DNA of 64,000 nt, taken from the NCBI RefSeq assembly GCF_016802725.1, contig NC_052679.1:2480001-2544000 (forward strand), read 5' to 3'. Shown in pieces: positions 47,518 through 60,171 of this stretch (its first letter is position 1; the number at the start of each line of letters is the position of its first letter). A model generated the notes under the pieces. That model did not search any database, was not told where the DNA came from, and was given only the letters and a program-made list of their open reading frames with translations. Both the position numbers and the translations under genes were made by a program. The stretch is from Solenopsis invicta (Eukaryota; Arthropoda; Insecta; Hymenoptera; Formicidae).

Positions 47518-47525
47518 AAGAGAGA

Positions 47526-47562
<37 letters not shown>
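47518..47562 (+). repeat. (GA)n microsatellite
   Basis: About 22 GA units with one T interruption. Confidence 0.95.
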
Positions 47563-47565
<3 letters not shown>

Positions 47566-48607
47566 TTACCGAAGTCCATTAAAAAATTGTTATCTGCAAT
47601 GTGTTTGGCGTGAGAGAGAGACTTACACGTCTATCTAAAAATGCGCTGCAGACGGCACGTTCTAGAATAGCAGTTAGAGTGCGTCGTAATTCAGAGCTTT
47701 CGAAAGAGTATCAGAAACGACACGAAACGCCGCAGCCTTTCTTCCTCGGTGTCCTTCTCTCCATACGGCTCCGGAATTTATCGCGCGAATATATATACGC
47801 GAAAACTATTACGCTCCGTGTCGCGGTGGAACGAGCGGTCTTCGTCGATTTTATTGGCCACGATCGCCTCCTTATCGAGACGATAGTCTCGACTCTCTTT
47901 GTAGGTCTCTCGCGCGCGCGTATGGCGACATACACACCGCGCGCGGCGCGCATAAATGCGCCGTTGCATAAATTATTCTCGATCGGCAGCGAACGGCCGC
48001 GGTTACTATAAATTAACGTTATCGGGGTGTTTACATTACTTTCTTGTTGCACGATTAGTAATCGCGCAATAAGAGTACGGCGAACAAATCAGCCGTATGA
48101 GGCGGGGCGGCCCGCGATATCAGCGGCAAATGCGTATTTATTGCCTGAGGAGAGCACGATAGAAACGTAGCGAGTTGACGGAGAAAGAGGTCGGAACAAT
48201 GAACTTGCCTTTTATAATAATCTCGCCCGCGCGCCGAGAGCCGCTGATCCGTGCGCGCGTTAGTGGAAAAGTGCATCCACTTAACCAGATACGGCGAGAT
48301 CGTACGGATTTTTTTTCTCTCTTTTTTGTGCATTTTTTGTGCTGTTTCTTATTACATTCGATTCCTTTCTTTTATTGAGTATCAGCGGTACGCGACGGCG
48401 CGATACATAATTAAGGAAGATTTATAGGCGGTGAAGTAACTGGTAAACAGAAAACGATAAGATTACGTTAAAATATAAGTAACGATAGAGGAAAAGTGGG
48501 ATAGATCATGGGTGAAGTAATAATGGATTCGTTTGGTGTTTTTAAAAAACTGCGCAGTTTTCGTCGAACGATATTACGCGAGACATTTTCCTTAGCGTTT
48601 CTAGGAA

Positions 48608-48609
<2 letters not shown>

Positions 48610-48652
<43 letters not shown>
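48610..48652 (+). repeat. (TC)n microsatellite
   Basis: About 21 CT units followed by a short CTGTCTCTCTG tail. Confidence 0.95.
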
Positions 48653-48660
<8 letters not shown>

Positions 48661-49096
48661 GTAGAAGCTTTTCACACAGGAAAAGAATAGTCCAAGTAGA
48701 ATCTACGCTAATGAGCGTGTGCGTGTCCGTATCAAGATTAATTTCGGTCTAGTTTACGAAGAGATTAAATTAAATACTGAAATCATTTTCTGTGCTGTGA
48801 ACAGCGATGAGAGCTTCGAGAAATAAAATATAAGTATAAAAAGGAGAGATTTTTAAACTTCGCAGAAATTTCTACTATCTTGATCCAAATGAATAATGCG
48901 TCTTGGTTGGTGTCCAAAAACGGTTTTAGTAAATGAAACTGGTCCAAGAGGTATATAAATCATTTTTCTTATTTCCTTTAGTACTTTGTCAAAGATTTTG
49001 AACGAGATGTAGTGTCTCATAATTTAACGAATGTACGATTTTTCTTAATGCGTGCCCACATGAAAAATCGCAGAGATTCAGTTATAACGATCGTAT

Positions 49097-49240
49097 CCAA
49101 GAAGAACGGTTTTGCTGAAAATTGAGGTAAATACAAAGCTGAAAATAGTTTTGTTGGACCATTAGAATAGTTGGACGCTTAAAATGTTGAATATTATTCA
49201 TAATTATTATGATGCTCCAACAAAATTATTTTCAGATCTA
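49097..49240 (+). repeat. Truncated copy of the GAAAGAACGATTTTGC family
   Basis: CCAAGAAGAACGGTTTTGCTG, GCTGAAAATAGTTTTGTTGG and the inverse-side word CCAACAAAATTATTTTCAGA are present. The copy stops at the TA of the 49,243 MITE and does not resume beyond it, so the right end was lost. Confidence 0.6.
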
Positions 49241-49242
49241 TA

Positions 49243-49449
49243 CACTGAGAAAAAAATTACTAAAAATTTTAATAAATATTTCTTTGAATTAACTTGTATT
49301 GAAATATTTACTTACAGTACATAAATGTTTGTTTAATAAAAAAAAATGATAGTTGAATTACATTAGTGATTCTTGCCCTAAATAAATATTTATTTACATG
49401 TAGTATATTTTATATTCGAACAAATGTTTACTAAAATTTTTTCTCAGTG
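49243..49449. mobile_element. CACTGAG-ended MITE, 207 bases, with TA target duplication
   Basis: It begins CACTGAGAAAAAAATT and ends AATTTTTTCTCAGTG. The dinucleotide TA flanks both ends (49,241-49,242 and 49,450-49,451), as for Tc1/mariner-class insertions. The element truncates or interrupts a copy of the GAAAGAACGATTTTGC family on its left. Confidence 0.75.
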
Positions 49450-49451
49450 TA

Positions 49452-51933
49452 TCCACACTGAGAGAAATATTAATTAAACGTTTAATAAAAAAATATATAT
49501 ATAATTTATTTATTTATATACGTTCAGATACGTAGGTACATGCATAAGTGCATGTGCCTATCGAAGTTACTTCAGTCTGCGGGTAAGTGGGTCGCACACG
49601 CAAAGCCCCGGACTTGGGCTCGCTCATGCAGGACGCCGCACGAGCCGGTGTCGCAAGCTGTGACTAAGAGACGCAATTTTTCCCCGCGAAACTAGTTGGG
49701 CTAGCATAGACATAACTATGGAGGCAATACCGTTGCGACACCCTACACCCACACTCCCGATCGGATATAGCGCGGAGTTCCAGCGAGCGCGACGCACCAT
49801 CGTCCAAACTCGCGTCGCGTCGTCCTGCTCGCCGGCTTCCTCCCGCTTGTCTCCTCTCACGATCACCTCCTTGTTTCTAAATCTACGCGCGAAGAAGCTC
49901 TCGCGAGAAAAACCGATTATATATCGGCGGATTTTACACTGTCGCACTTTTCGTCCACAACAACAAATTTGGTTGTTGTCTTGTTTACGATCTTTCCTCT
50001 GTTTTCTTCCTTTTTGCAATATTTTTCCTTTGCAATGTAATTTTGAAAGGAAAGCTCGTGAGAGTTTTGAAATACATGTATATATCCACCAAGGTTAAAA
50101 CACTTACTAAAACGCGCAATGTATTCAATAAGGCTGAATGCGGCAATAACTTCAATTGATTACCGCTATATTTCAGTACTCAATCATATCACTTTGACTG
50201 AAGAAATCATAACTGATAATCATCTCTCCCCGTGATTATCTGTCTGGAAACGCTCTAATCTTCGCGTTGTAGTTATATTTTTGAGCATTTTTTTTTACAG
50301 GAAACAGAGATAAATATCATTGATTGTGGAAGTGCTGCTTCGAGCGCTCGGTTATTTATAACGGTATCTAAGACCGGTGTGTATGTAATATTGAAGCGAT
50401 TGACTCGAGGCGAACTGCTCAAGGATAAAACAGCGTAACGACTTTGGCAGTCAACGACGCCGACATTTCCATGGAGAGGCTGCGGTTGATCGAGGGGAAG
50501 ATCGCGAACCTTCTGCCAGACGGACATTATTTTAGTCTTAATGTGGAGTAGCGTCGTTGTTCGAGTGCCCCGTCGAACGACAATGAGCGGCACGATTTGA
50601 CCTATTGCGCCAACTAATTAATAACGAACGATCCGCTCTTCGTTCGCGTTCACCTTGCAGTCATTTCTTCGGTGTCCCCCTCCTCCCCCCCTTCGACATC
50701 TTCGTCACCTTTAGCCGGCCGCGACCGTTCGACAGCGAAGCTGTGAGCGCCAGCTCAATATTAATCCTCGATTCACGACCCGGACTCGGTCCGGTGCGGC
50801 GCTCTCGATGCTCTGCTATCGGCTTACGAAATCGTGCACGATATGCAGCCGCGAAACGCATTGCCGGAGAAACAACGATCCGGCTCACGCTTCCTCCCAC
50901 GCGTGGCTTCGCGCTTCGCGATTGTCGTCACCGCGGGTCCCTGGCAGAAGTGGCTGTCCGATCGAAAACGCGATGCCTGTTGGGATCAATGAACTTTCAA
51001 AGCCAACAATCGTTAGCAATCCGTTCGAAGACAATTCTGATTTTCCGTTCGTTGATCTATGCAGCTTATACAGTCACGAAATTAGTATTGTTCGAACACG
51101 TGATATTGGGAGTTTATATTTTATGTTAGAAATTTACAAAATATTATAATTTTTTAACTCGATTGAAAGTGTGTGAAAACCCTTGCCAGTTAAAAGTAAA
51201 CTTTTTTTTTTAATTAAAAAATTTACTGGCTTATTATCACAATCAAATTGAAAGATGAATTTAAATAAATGTACAACGAAACACCGATTTTCATTTATTT
51301 TTATCTTCATTGGTTTTTATCTAAGTTTAGAAATGTATGTAAATGATAGTAAAATTGTGCCAGAATAATATTAAGTAGACAAGATTTTTATGTGCAGCCG
51401 TGAAATTAATTGTCCAGGCACACGAGATATTGAGAGTTTATTTCGTTCTACTCTAATGGAAATACATTATTATAAATTTTTAGTTGTTTTTTTTATAAGA
51501 ATAAAAAAGTACGATTTGGATGCAACGCAAATTTTTTTCTAAATTAAAGACATATATTTTTAAAACTAGAACAACTGAATTATTTCTTACATTTCGATCA
51601 ATACTTTCTGATAACATTTTTTGAATCAAATAAATTTTTATTTTTCTAAAGGGAATTTTTACTTTAACTTAAAAAAACCAAATTAAAGATTACATCAATT
51701 TAAACATAACTTTTCTCTGAGTGATAGTATAAACTTTCATATTCTGTGTTCGAACAATTAATTAGTTATTTCATGACTATATCTTCATCTGCGTAGACGA
51801 TGATCTTTCATTCTCATACTTAGCACTCTCATTGCTATCTAATGACTGCACTGTTCGTATTAGACGATCATGAAATCGAGAAAGATTTTAATATTTTGTA
51901 GATATACTTTGAAATATTTCATGAATTTTATAA
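49452..51933. other. Non-coding region
   Basis: CpG-rich at 49,560-49,920 and 50,560-51,000; the rest is AT-rich. ORFs on both strands overlap without motifs. Nothing further was recognised. Confidence 0.45.
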
Positions 51934-52442
51934 ACAGTTCAAGAATTTTGCCGAAATACAGATCTGAAAATAATTATATTGAACTATTTAAAAAATTATA
52001 TCGGATGTTTAACTTGGTTGCTATAATGTAAAAACTGTTTGCAACAATATTATCATGCTTGGATGTTCTATACTAGAAAAAAAAATTAGTATCAAATTAA
52101 TAATTATATTATCATATAAGCAAGAGTACAAAATCTTCTCGAAAGAATTTGATAATCTTAAACAGACATAACTTGCTTACAAACAAAAACAAAAAAAAAT
52201 AAAATAAAATTCTTCATATAAAAGAAATAAATTTCTTTGACTTTAGGTGAACAAGTTACGTCTGTTTAAGATAATCCAATTCTTTCAAGAAGATTTAATA
52301 CATTTTCTTCTATGCGAGAATATTATTGTCGGTTAATATTTTTTGTGTACATAATTATTTTAATTGCCCAACGTAAAATTATTTTTTGATCTGTATCTAG
52401 CTAAATTTTTAGATCCTGCAGTAAAATCGTTCTTTCCGTGTA
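51934..52442. repeat. GAAAGAACGATTTTGC family copy split by a nested palindromic element
   Basis: The left part has AAGAATTTTGCCGAAATACA and GATCTGAAAATAATTATATT. The right part has CCCAACGTAAAATTATTTTT, GATCTGTATCTAGC and GCAGTAAAATCGTTCTTTCC. Between them about 270 bases unlike the family are inserted. Confidence 0.65.
52073..52350. mobile_element. Nested palindromic element
   Basis: Two 44-base arms (52,132-52,175 and 52,252-52,295) share AATCTTCT(C/T)GAAAGAATT, TATCTTAAACAGAC and (A/G)TAACTTG in inverse orientation with about four mismatches. Looser pairing continues outward for ~50 bases to ends like TACTAGAAAAAAA and TTTTTTGTGTA. It sits inside the 51,934-52,442 repeat. Confidence 0.7.
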
Positions 52443-55400
52443 GGTAAATACTTTTCCGTGAAATTTTGATAGTTTACGTATATATGGCAATTGTTTCGCG
52501 GACAGCATCGATGAAAATCGTTGTTCGATATGAATACGAAAGTTGAACCGGCCAACGCATTTTTCTGCATTGGTAAAACACCTCGCGTTTTTTCCTGGTT
52601 AACACGTCTGCAATGTCGCCACGTGCAAAACGATCTTTCACCAGAGGTGGAACACTTCTCTTCACGAGAAAGTCGACGGAAATGGTGCGACGGACCGGAC
52701 GGCGACCGGGGAGGATGTATCCCCGCGTATTTTTAGGGGGCCTCGGGACGTTCACTTTTGGTTTTTGGCGCAACGACAAATTTTCGTCGCGGCGCGCGAC
52801 CCCGTGTACACGGACACGGTGTATAAGCGAATCTTAAAAATATACTGCGAGGTGCGCGAGAGATGCGCTCTTTGATAAATCTCCCTTGACTCTCGCGGAC
52901 GCGCCGGAACAACTTCGCCCGGAGGAGGACGGGAGGAAGGAGCGCGCCCGAACGTCGTCGCTAATTTCCAACGACGGCGAAAATAAATTAGCCGCGTCCC
53001 GCGCGTCGACCATATATACCAGCGGCGAACAACTCCGCGGATGCCTCGGCACGGTGTAATTACTCGAAAAAACCGACCCTGTCAAATATATACAGAGCGT
53101 AACCACCGAGAGAGAATGTCTCTCCAGTCGTGTACCCCCATGATAAATTCGGGCCCGATTTTTCTTTAGTGAGACTCCTTCGCGAGGGCCATCCCTCATC
53201 CCGAGTTTAACCTTCGGCACTAAATATTTTGACAAATGAGCGATAAATAAAAGTTCGGTTCGGATAAAAGGTAGTTAAAATTTAATTGAAAAGTAAGTCT
53301 CGAATATTTATATGTATCTTTGGTGGCTCGAGGCGAGACCGTTTAATTGTAAATGTTAAATATCGCCTTGTAATTATCGCAATCTCGACGGCGAGGCGAC
53401 TACCATCCTTCTCCGTTGGAGATCCTTAATATCTGCGGTTAAAAGGGCAGCGCCTCGGGTCTCCGAGACCTTGCTGTATTCCAACGACGATCGAATAATC
53501 AATATCGAGGCTTTTCACGAGCGACGGCTCGCGATGACGTCTAGATCATAGATTATCGATGATAACATTGTCCGCTGGAACGTCAGGAGCTGCATCGCGC
53601 ATTCAAGAGTCAGCAATACCTGCACGCCGGCTATCTTGAATTTCGTCGTCTTGACGTCGATTCGCGGAGTGACGTCAAGATCGTGGATTATCGATGATGC
53701 GGACATATCACGGAATTGCGGCAATTTTCGACATATTTCGTAACACGTACGTCAAAAAGAGAAATAAAATATCCATGCCGTCGCGTCTCGATTTCTCGAT
53801 GACGTCAGTATCGCGCGGGCTATCTATCGGTGGACTTTTTCTCGAGCGAGCATGCACGTCGATGACTTGCGATCCGAGCGTGCATCGACGTTAATTCGCC
53901 GGCGGCGATTTAACGTCGTGCAGCATTTGGCACGTTCTCAAAAGATTGGAAATTTCCATCGTGGCGATGCGCGCGCGCGCGCGCGCGCGCTAAGATTGTA
54001 GATTAGCCGCGCGAGTAACATCGCTACGTGATCATCGCGAAGTTAATGTAAATTACACTGCGACTTCCGCGTCTCGCGGGCTCGAATCGATATGATTGCA
54101 GCCTACATAATAAGCATTAATGACACACGCCGTGTATCCTAGAAGCCCGTGCGCGAGAAGCGAGATGGGGCCGCCGCGTAAAGCCGCCTCACCGCCTCAT
54201 AAAGAGCCGGAGGAAAAAGTCTTTGCCAATGATGCGAATGAACGCGGCTCTATAGAGAGATGATTCATCGGATGACTAGATAATCGCCCGGACGGATGCA
54301 GTCGAGTTTGCACCCCGGTTCGGAGATCTTCGAGATTCACCTCGTCGCTGGCATTAACAAGAGAATAAACGGAATAATAATTAAGAGAGCGCTAAAATTC
54401 TCAAGTAGCGGGGCTGGATATACGACGGACACGGGTTACAAACGGGTTCCTCGAACAAGGGTGCAATTAGGCGAGTTTCCTATGTATTCCCATCTTCCAT
54501 CTCTCTATCTACGTACACTATAAAATAAAAAAAAAATTAATAAATGAATTTTTAAAAGATCACATATGTAGGAAGAGAGCTGCCAAATGTGTGCCACTCA
54601 AATTATTTTTTTATTATAATTCCCATTTGGTACTGATTTGTACGCAAATGGTTGAATGTTTAACCAATAACAAATTTTTTCATCAATAACAAATTAATTT
54701 ATTATAAGCTTTTTAGCAACATACGCTGCAACTGGTTATCTAAATCGTATCACTGTTGAAAGTGCCGAATTTATGAATTAAAATAATTAAAAACTTAGGA
54801 ATTAACTAGTTTAACATTATCTTATTAATAATGTATCGAAAAAGGATAAAATATTTAATAATTAAGAAGTAACATATACTAATAGGAAAATAAAGACGTC
54901 GAAATAAGATTGTTTAGAATTCATTTTTACAATTAAAATATTTTTATTCATATTAGTTATTAATCTTGCTATTACTATTTATCGTAATAAAATTTGTCGT
55001 GGTACGATTTTGGAAACTTGATAAAGTTTATAAAAATATCGATTTAATTTTTATAATAATGAATGTAAAATAATCTAAAATAAATTTTTTTATGAAAAAA
55101 TCAGCATAAACAACCCGATTACATAATATATATATATATAATAATATTATATATATATATATATATATACATAAATTGATTAAAAATTAATATCTGATTT
55201 CTTAAGGTGTTGTTAACACACACAAAACAAGATGCAACTTGTTAAAAATTTTTTCCCACATTCCAATTAAACAAAAAATGATTGAAAATCTATTTAAACT
55301 GTTTCTGTAAACTTATCCTTCGAAAGACCGTGCTACACGGACTCAGAGAGGTAAGAAGATACCGTGCATCCGAACAGGTGACCGAAGGTGAACCGAGACA

Positions 55401-57757
55401 AATGCAAGAGCTTCCGCGTGACACTAGAAGCGATCTCGCGTGGCGTGTAATAAGGAAATGTATGAAATATTAACAGGTTCGCGTGCCGATGCATTAAGCG
55501 CGATTTGCGGGCACGCGTGCTATCGTTTGCCGCGTGCACGCACACACCATTCCACACACGCTCTGCCATTCCTCTTTTCAGCGACGCGGCGGCGGTGGCG
55601 GCGGCGGCTGCAGCGGCTGCAGCAGCAGCATCCGGCAATATCGGAGGCAGTCGCGAAACGCATCGGCCGCGCGACGATCGTTAAACGCGCGGGGCCTGGG
55701 TGCGCCATTAGGCAAATTGTACCTCGTAAAAGCGCGGCGGAGTGCTCTCCGAGTTTCTACGTTTTGATCACGCGATCGCCCCGCGTCGAATTCGGCGCGA
55801 CCCGTACGGACGGAATAATACCATGCGCATAATAACGGAGCTGTCTCTCCCTCTTTCTCTCATCCGAGAGGGCCCGTGCGCGGACGGGCCCGGAGTCTGC
55901 TCCGCTGCACCGGGAGCGGCTCCACGAGTTGACCCGTCTCTCATCCCGCACCCTTCCTTCATCCCTTTTCTTCCACCGGTTCTATCTGTCTTACTGCGTC
56001 TTTCGTCTCGCCAGAGTTAAGAGAGAGAGCCAGAGAAAGAGTGAGAGAGAGCGAGAGAAAGGGGGATGGGAGGAAAGGAAGAAGTTGGAGGGACCGCAGG
56101 GAGAGTATAGGGCCCGCCGACCGTCTGGTGGGCGGACGCCAGCCTGCAGCAAAGCAGAAGAGATCGCTGCCTTCCGTCAAGGACAATCGCGCTCTTCCTT
56201 CCTCCTCGCCTCTACTCTGCAACATCGAAGATGTTGCTCCAACCGGATGATTGTAATTTCGGGCAATGCGTTTCTGCAGTTAATCGGGCATGGTGCAGCG
56301 AGCGTCAAGAGAGATTACTCTGTCATTGAGAAAAATTAATTTCAGCTCGTGTAATTGATTGATTTTTGCAGCTCCAGTGCAGCTGATATTTTATCTGTTT
56401 TGCTGATTTCTTCCAGTTTCATAAATGTACATAGATATTACAGCATTCTAAAGTTAGTCAATATTGATAAGTTAGTTACTGATAAAAAATTATATTAGTT
56501 ATTCTGATCTTTTTATTAATAAACATTTGAATAGTTAAAATTTTATTTGATTGCGATACCAAATTATTTTATTTTAGTAATTCCTTTAATTAAAATTCCT
56601 TTATTCTTTTCTTAGTCGTGAAAAAATAGAAAGTAACTTTATATATCTCTTTGTAAATGTTCGTATGAAAGAAGTAAAATTATATAATTTCCAAAAAAAA
56701 CCTATAACCATATTTTTCATCAAATTTTCAATCTAATAGAATTATATAATTTTAACCTTCTTAGAAAATTTGAATTAAAAATTTATAGAATTAATTTATC
56801 TAATTTTCTAATTATCTAATTTTATATAACTTTTAATAACACCGTCTTTTAAAAATAAATGTTGGAATTAGGCCCTGCCACAATCAGGAATATTAGATAT
56901 TAAAAATAAAAATTGAAATTTTAGAATCAGTTTCTTCAGTGTAACGCATGGCTGTTAATAAAATATAATACATAAATGTATTATTGTAAACTAATTTTAA
57001 AACTTTAATTCCTGTTTCTAATATTTAATATTCTTTCATTGTGCGCAATGTCTTAATATACAACAATATCTTTTTCATCGAAATCACTTTGAAATTCAAG
57101 CAACAGAATATTCGGCGTACAATTATTTTATTTGGCACATTAAACAATTTCTGGACGAATTGTGTGGTAACATTACATATATATTTAAGCAGACACGCAG
57201 CTGCGTTCCGTGATAATATTACATACTACATCTCGAAACATGATCATTCCATATATTGATCAACATGTAGCGTTTAGCGGAGAGTTCAAACAATTAATTA
57301 ATGTCAATATATTATTAGTTTTAAAAGTGCTGAGTGTGACACAAATCGTCGGAGTAACGAATCAATAAATAATTAAATTAAACAACAAAGAACCGTACGG
57401 TACAGCGAGCGCTCGTCGATGACTAACTTGAGAGGAACGGAGTATTTTGTGTACATGTGTTTTATAGTACGTTAGACATTTTGCAGCGGCGACGAACTGT
57501 TTGGTACGCGACGCTCGCGGCGTTTGTTTATTTTACGGCGTGCACCGTTCTGCGTGTTATTGCGTACGTCGCCGAAGCCGGTCATTCGCGCGAGACTCGA
57601 GCAGCGGCAAGCAGCGACACGAGACGGCTCTGCGCGTCGCCCGTTATTATTTCACGCGATTATTCCTCCACAATTAGCGATTATCAGATTATTCGAGTCA
57701 TTAATAGTTCGCAAAGCTTAGCGAAGCGACGACGTTTGTTGAAACAGGTATCTCGCA
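52443..57757. other. Non-coding region with CpG-rich blocks
   Basis: CpG-rich at 52,600-53,230, 53,450-54,350 and 55,400-56,300; AT-rich at 54,530-55,300 and 56,340-57,350. An alternating (GC)n tract sits at 53,970-53,991. (TA)n tracts sit at about 55,126-55,168. At 55,840-56,010 the plus strand is pyrimidine-rich and at 56,015-56,160 purine-rich. An 8-base stem GGGCCCGT/ACGGGCCC lies at 55,870-55,891. Donor-like sites at about 55,350 (GAG|GTAAGA) and 57,748 (CAG|GTATCT) lack matching coding frames. Confidence 0.4.
53535..53807. promoter_or_regulatory. Cluster of four TGACGTC (CRE/ATF-like) sites
   Basis: TGACGTC occurs at 53,535-53,541, 53,652-53,658, 53,670-53,677 (full palindrome TGACGTCA) and 53,800-53,807 (full palindrome). 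The first and third sit in a direct duplication: each is followed by an AGATC word and GATTATCGATGAT. The palindrome TGACGTCA is the classic CREB/ATF site. Regulatory function is inferred from clustering. Confidence 0.45.
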
Positions 57758-57883
57758 TTACTTATGTCCATTTCCACTAATGTACTTTATCTTTTTCAAA
57801 TTTGAAAAAAATTTTTAATTAAATTATCAAGTTAAACGGAAATCAAGATTAATCTATATCGGTAGATAAATGAACATTAGTAA
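57758..57883. mobile_element. Second copy of the ACTTATGYCYATTTCC inverted-repeat family
   Basis: The left end ATTACTTATGTCCATTTCC pairs with the inverse of the right end, ATTACTAATGTTCATTTATC. The interior keeps CTTTATCTTTTTC and AGATTAATCT words shared with the 26,277-26,427 copy. Length is about 126 bases and there is no ORF. Confidence 0.55.
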
Positions 57884-58161
57884 TTTAAACTCTCTAAGCG
57901 GTAGCAATCCAACAAGCATGATGACGTCAATTTGTCGTGAGTTTCCTGTCATTAGATGTGTCATTTACAACCGAATCATAATTTCGTATGTAAATGGAAC
58001 GTAAAAATAACGTCGAAATGTCACATTCATCTAAATTTGTCTGAAAAACATTTTTGATCAAATATGTACGTTACAAGTAAAATAAATTTGATTAATTAGC
58101 ATCGCATTCCAGAATACACGCGACAAAATTATGAACAAAAAGTACGTGGAGGAAAGAATTC

Positions 58162-58293
58162 GGTATTCCCAAGCAGTCATCCTTCCCAAGGCTATGCTCA
58201 TATCTAACAGTCACTCATCCAAGCTAGGACCGTCGCCAACGTTGCTCGACTTTTGTAATCGTATGGAAACAGACATTTCGTGATCCATGACCA
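58162..58293 (-). pseudogene. Degenerate 5S rRNA pseudogene (or 5S-derived repeat)
   Basis: On the minus strand the order of words follows 5S rRNA: GGTCATGGATCACGAAA (for CCATACCACGCTGAA), then CGATTACAAAAGTCGAGCAA, CGTTGGCGACGGT, AGCTTGGATGAGTGACTG, and finally GACTGCTTGGGAATACC at the 3' end. 5S genes normally have GATCACCGAAGTTAAGCAACGTTGGGC and TACTTGGATGGGTGACCGCTTGGGAATACC. Between the box-C-like segment and the 3' end there is a ~29-base insertion (TTAGATATGAGCATAGCCTT and more) that partly duplicates the neighbouring GACTG/CTTGGGAA words. Many substitutions plus this insertion make it non-functional as an rRNA. It could be an isolated retro-copy or part of a 5S-headed SINE. Confidence 0.6.
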
Positions 58294-60171
58294 GTTGATA
58301 TCGGTGGATACAAATTCGTGATAGATCAATTCAATACAATCAATATATTCGATATCCTATTATAATCGCAAAGAGTATCAACACGTTTAAATTGAAAAAT
58401 TGGCTTTACCGGTCGAAAACAGATTTTAGTACTCAATAATAATTTCCTAGAATTTTATATGCATTTACAAGTTCCCCAAACTTTGCCAGATTTAAAACGC
58501 AGCTGCGAAGAAGAATCAAAACTGCACTCACAATACCACGAAATTTAATTGTTGATCAATTTAAGAATTTGATGCCAACAAGCATTTCTACGATTCTCCC
58601 TTCCCTCCCCCATTCCGAAAATTGTAAAGAATTTATCGCAAAAAATATTATCTTAATTTAATTCAATAAAGCTAGAAAAGAGAAATAAAATATTTCTTTT
58701 CTTGGATGTAAACATAAAATTATAATTTTTACTAATTTTACATATGCGGAATAAAATTCTAGTTATTTGTTTGAATATAACATATTAATGTCATATATTA
58801 ATAAAGCTACAGAAGACTCTGTCTTTTATGTATAATTACATATAACAAGCTATATGTAGTGGCATAATTTATGTCATGCAAGTCACTACATATGGCATAT
58901 TTGAGACGATACACAGATGTAATAATGTATAACGTAATTGAAACAACATTAAGAAATCACGTAAAAAGACATCGTAGGTCACTTGATGTCAATGTTCATA
59001 AAAATACATATCTCCTTTTGACATCACGTCATTAACACGTCATGTTTGCTGGGCGATAAAAGTTATAAATATCTTATCGCGATACTTACGAAAAATAATC
59101 GCTTTAATGACGCCTCCGTTCCAATATATTTCGCGTTAGACTTTTTCGTATATCAATTTGTCGTCTATCGTCTATTTCGGAACGAGTAATGATTCGCCGA
59201 ATCGAGTCGGTCAAACAATGAAAAGCTTAATTATCGATCGCGTTCCAATAATTAATTTGGAATGAAAGAGAAATTGAACATTTGACATAAATACACTTTA
59301 AATAAATGTTTCGTAGACTTGGCACGCGGCACTTGGCGTTCGGCGCTTGTTTTTTGTTTACAACGCGCAGTCACGAAGCATCATCTCGTTGTTATTCGCG
59401 CGGGGCGATACCGGAGCGGGCAGGCAACGACGTAAGATCTGCAGCGTTATTATTCTTCGCATTAGTCTTCGCAATCATTTCAGTATAATTACGCGACTAT
59501 TTCCTGAACGATAGATAACTTTAGCGATAGGAAAGCCACGCGATTAATTAACCTTCGTAATGAATGATCGTGTAAGCTTATCGAGACAACATTTACGTAA
59601 GACGCTATTTACTGAGGCGAATATATCGCGCGATGCAGTCGACGTAACACGGAACGTTTGATCCTCGAAGGAATTAGTGTAAATTCAACGGATCTTAATC
59701 GGTTATAAGTTGGAGAGTACCGTCCAAAGTGTCGCGCGATTCTGATAATTAGTTTATCCGGGCGGTTGTAATTAGCCGCGTTTTTGATAATGTCATATCG
59801 AAATACAGGGAACTTGACAATTATGACAGTTCTAATTTGACAATCTTACCTATGTTGAGAGGAGGAGGCAACTAAGAAAATCGAGTTACGGCCGAGCATC
59901 TTAGGGTTAGGTAATAATATATTATTTTTTTTTTTATTATTTATATCTTTTATCGTCTCTGTTCGGCTGTTTACTTGAATCATTTAAACAAGAATTGGAG
60001 AAAAAGTGTGAAATTTTATAAAATTGGATTTGAGAATTTTTTTTTCAGAAATTATATAATTATTTTATTGAATATTTACTTGTAAAACAAATACAGAAGT
60101 TCATGTTATTATTATTTTGAAACGTGATTATTTAGGATGTAATTTTAATTTTTTATTTGTTTGAATTGCAG
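58294..60171. other. Non-coding region left of the micro-exon
   Basis: It contains a 10-base inverted pair ATATGTAGTG/CACTACATAT (58,852-58,861 and 58,884-58,893) and a CpG-rich stretch at 59,300-59,760 with AATTAATTTGG and TTAATTATCGATCG words. No coding exon. Presumably intron or leader of the gene owning the 60,172 exon. Confidence 0.4.

Larger units (their letters stand above)
45887..49096. other. Non-coding region with three long dinucleotide tracts
   Basis: (GA)n at 46,999-47,034 and 47,518-47,562, and (TC)n at 48,610-48,652. CpG-rich blocks lie at 46,020-46,270, 46,740-47,000 and 47,760-48,300. ORFs are Arg-rich or follow the simple repeats. Confidence 0.45.

Noticed and set aside
50605..51129. 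174-residue plus-strand ORF
   Set aside because: CpG-rich DNA with competing open frames on the opposite strand; no recognisable domain.
59905..59917. TTAGG-like telomeric words
   Set aside because: Only two imperfect units (TTAGGGTTAGG), too few to indicate a telomeric repeat.
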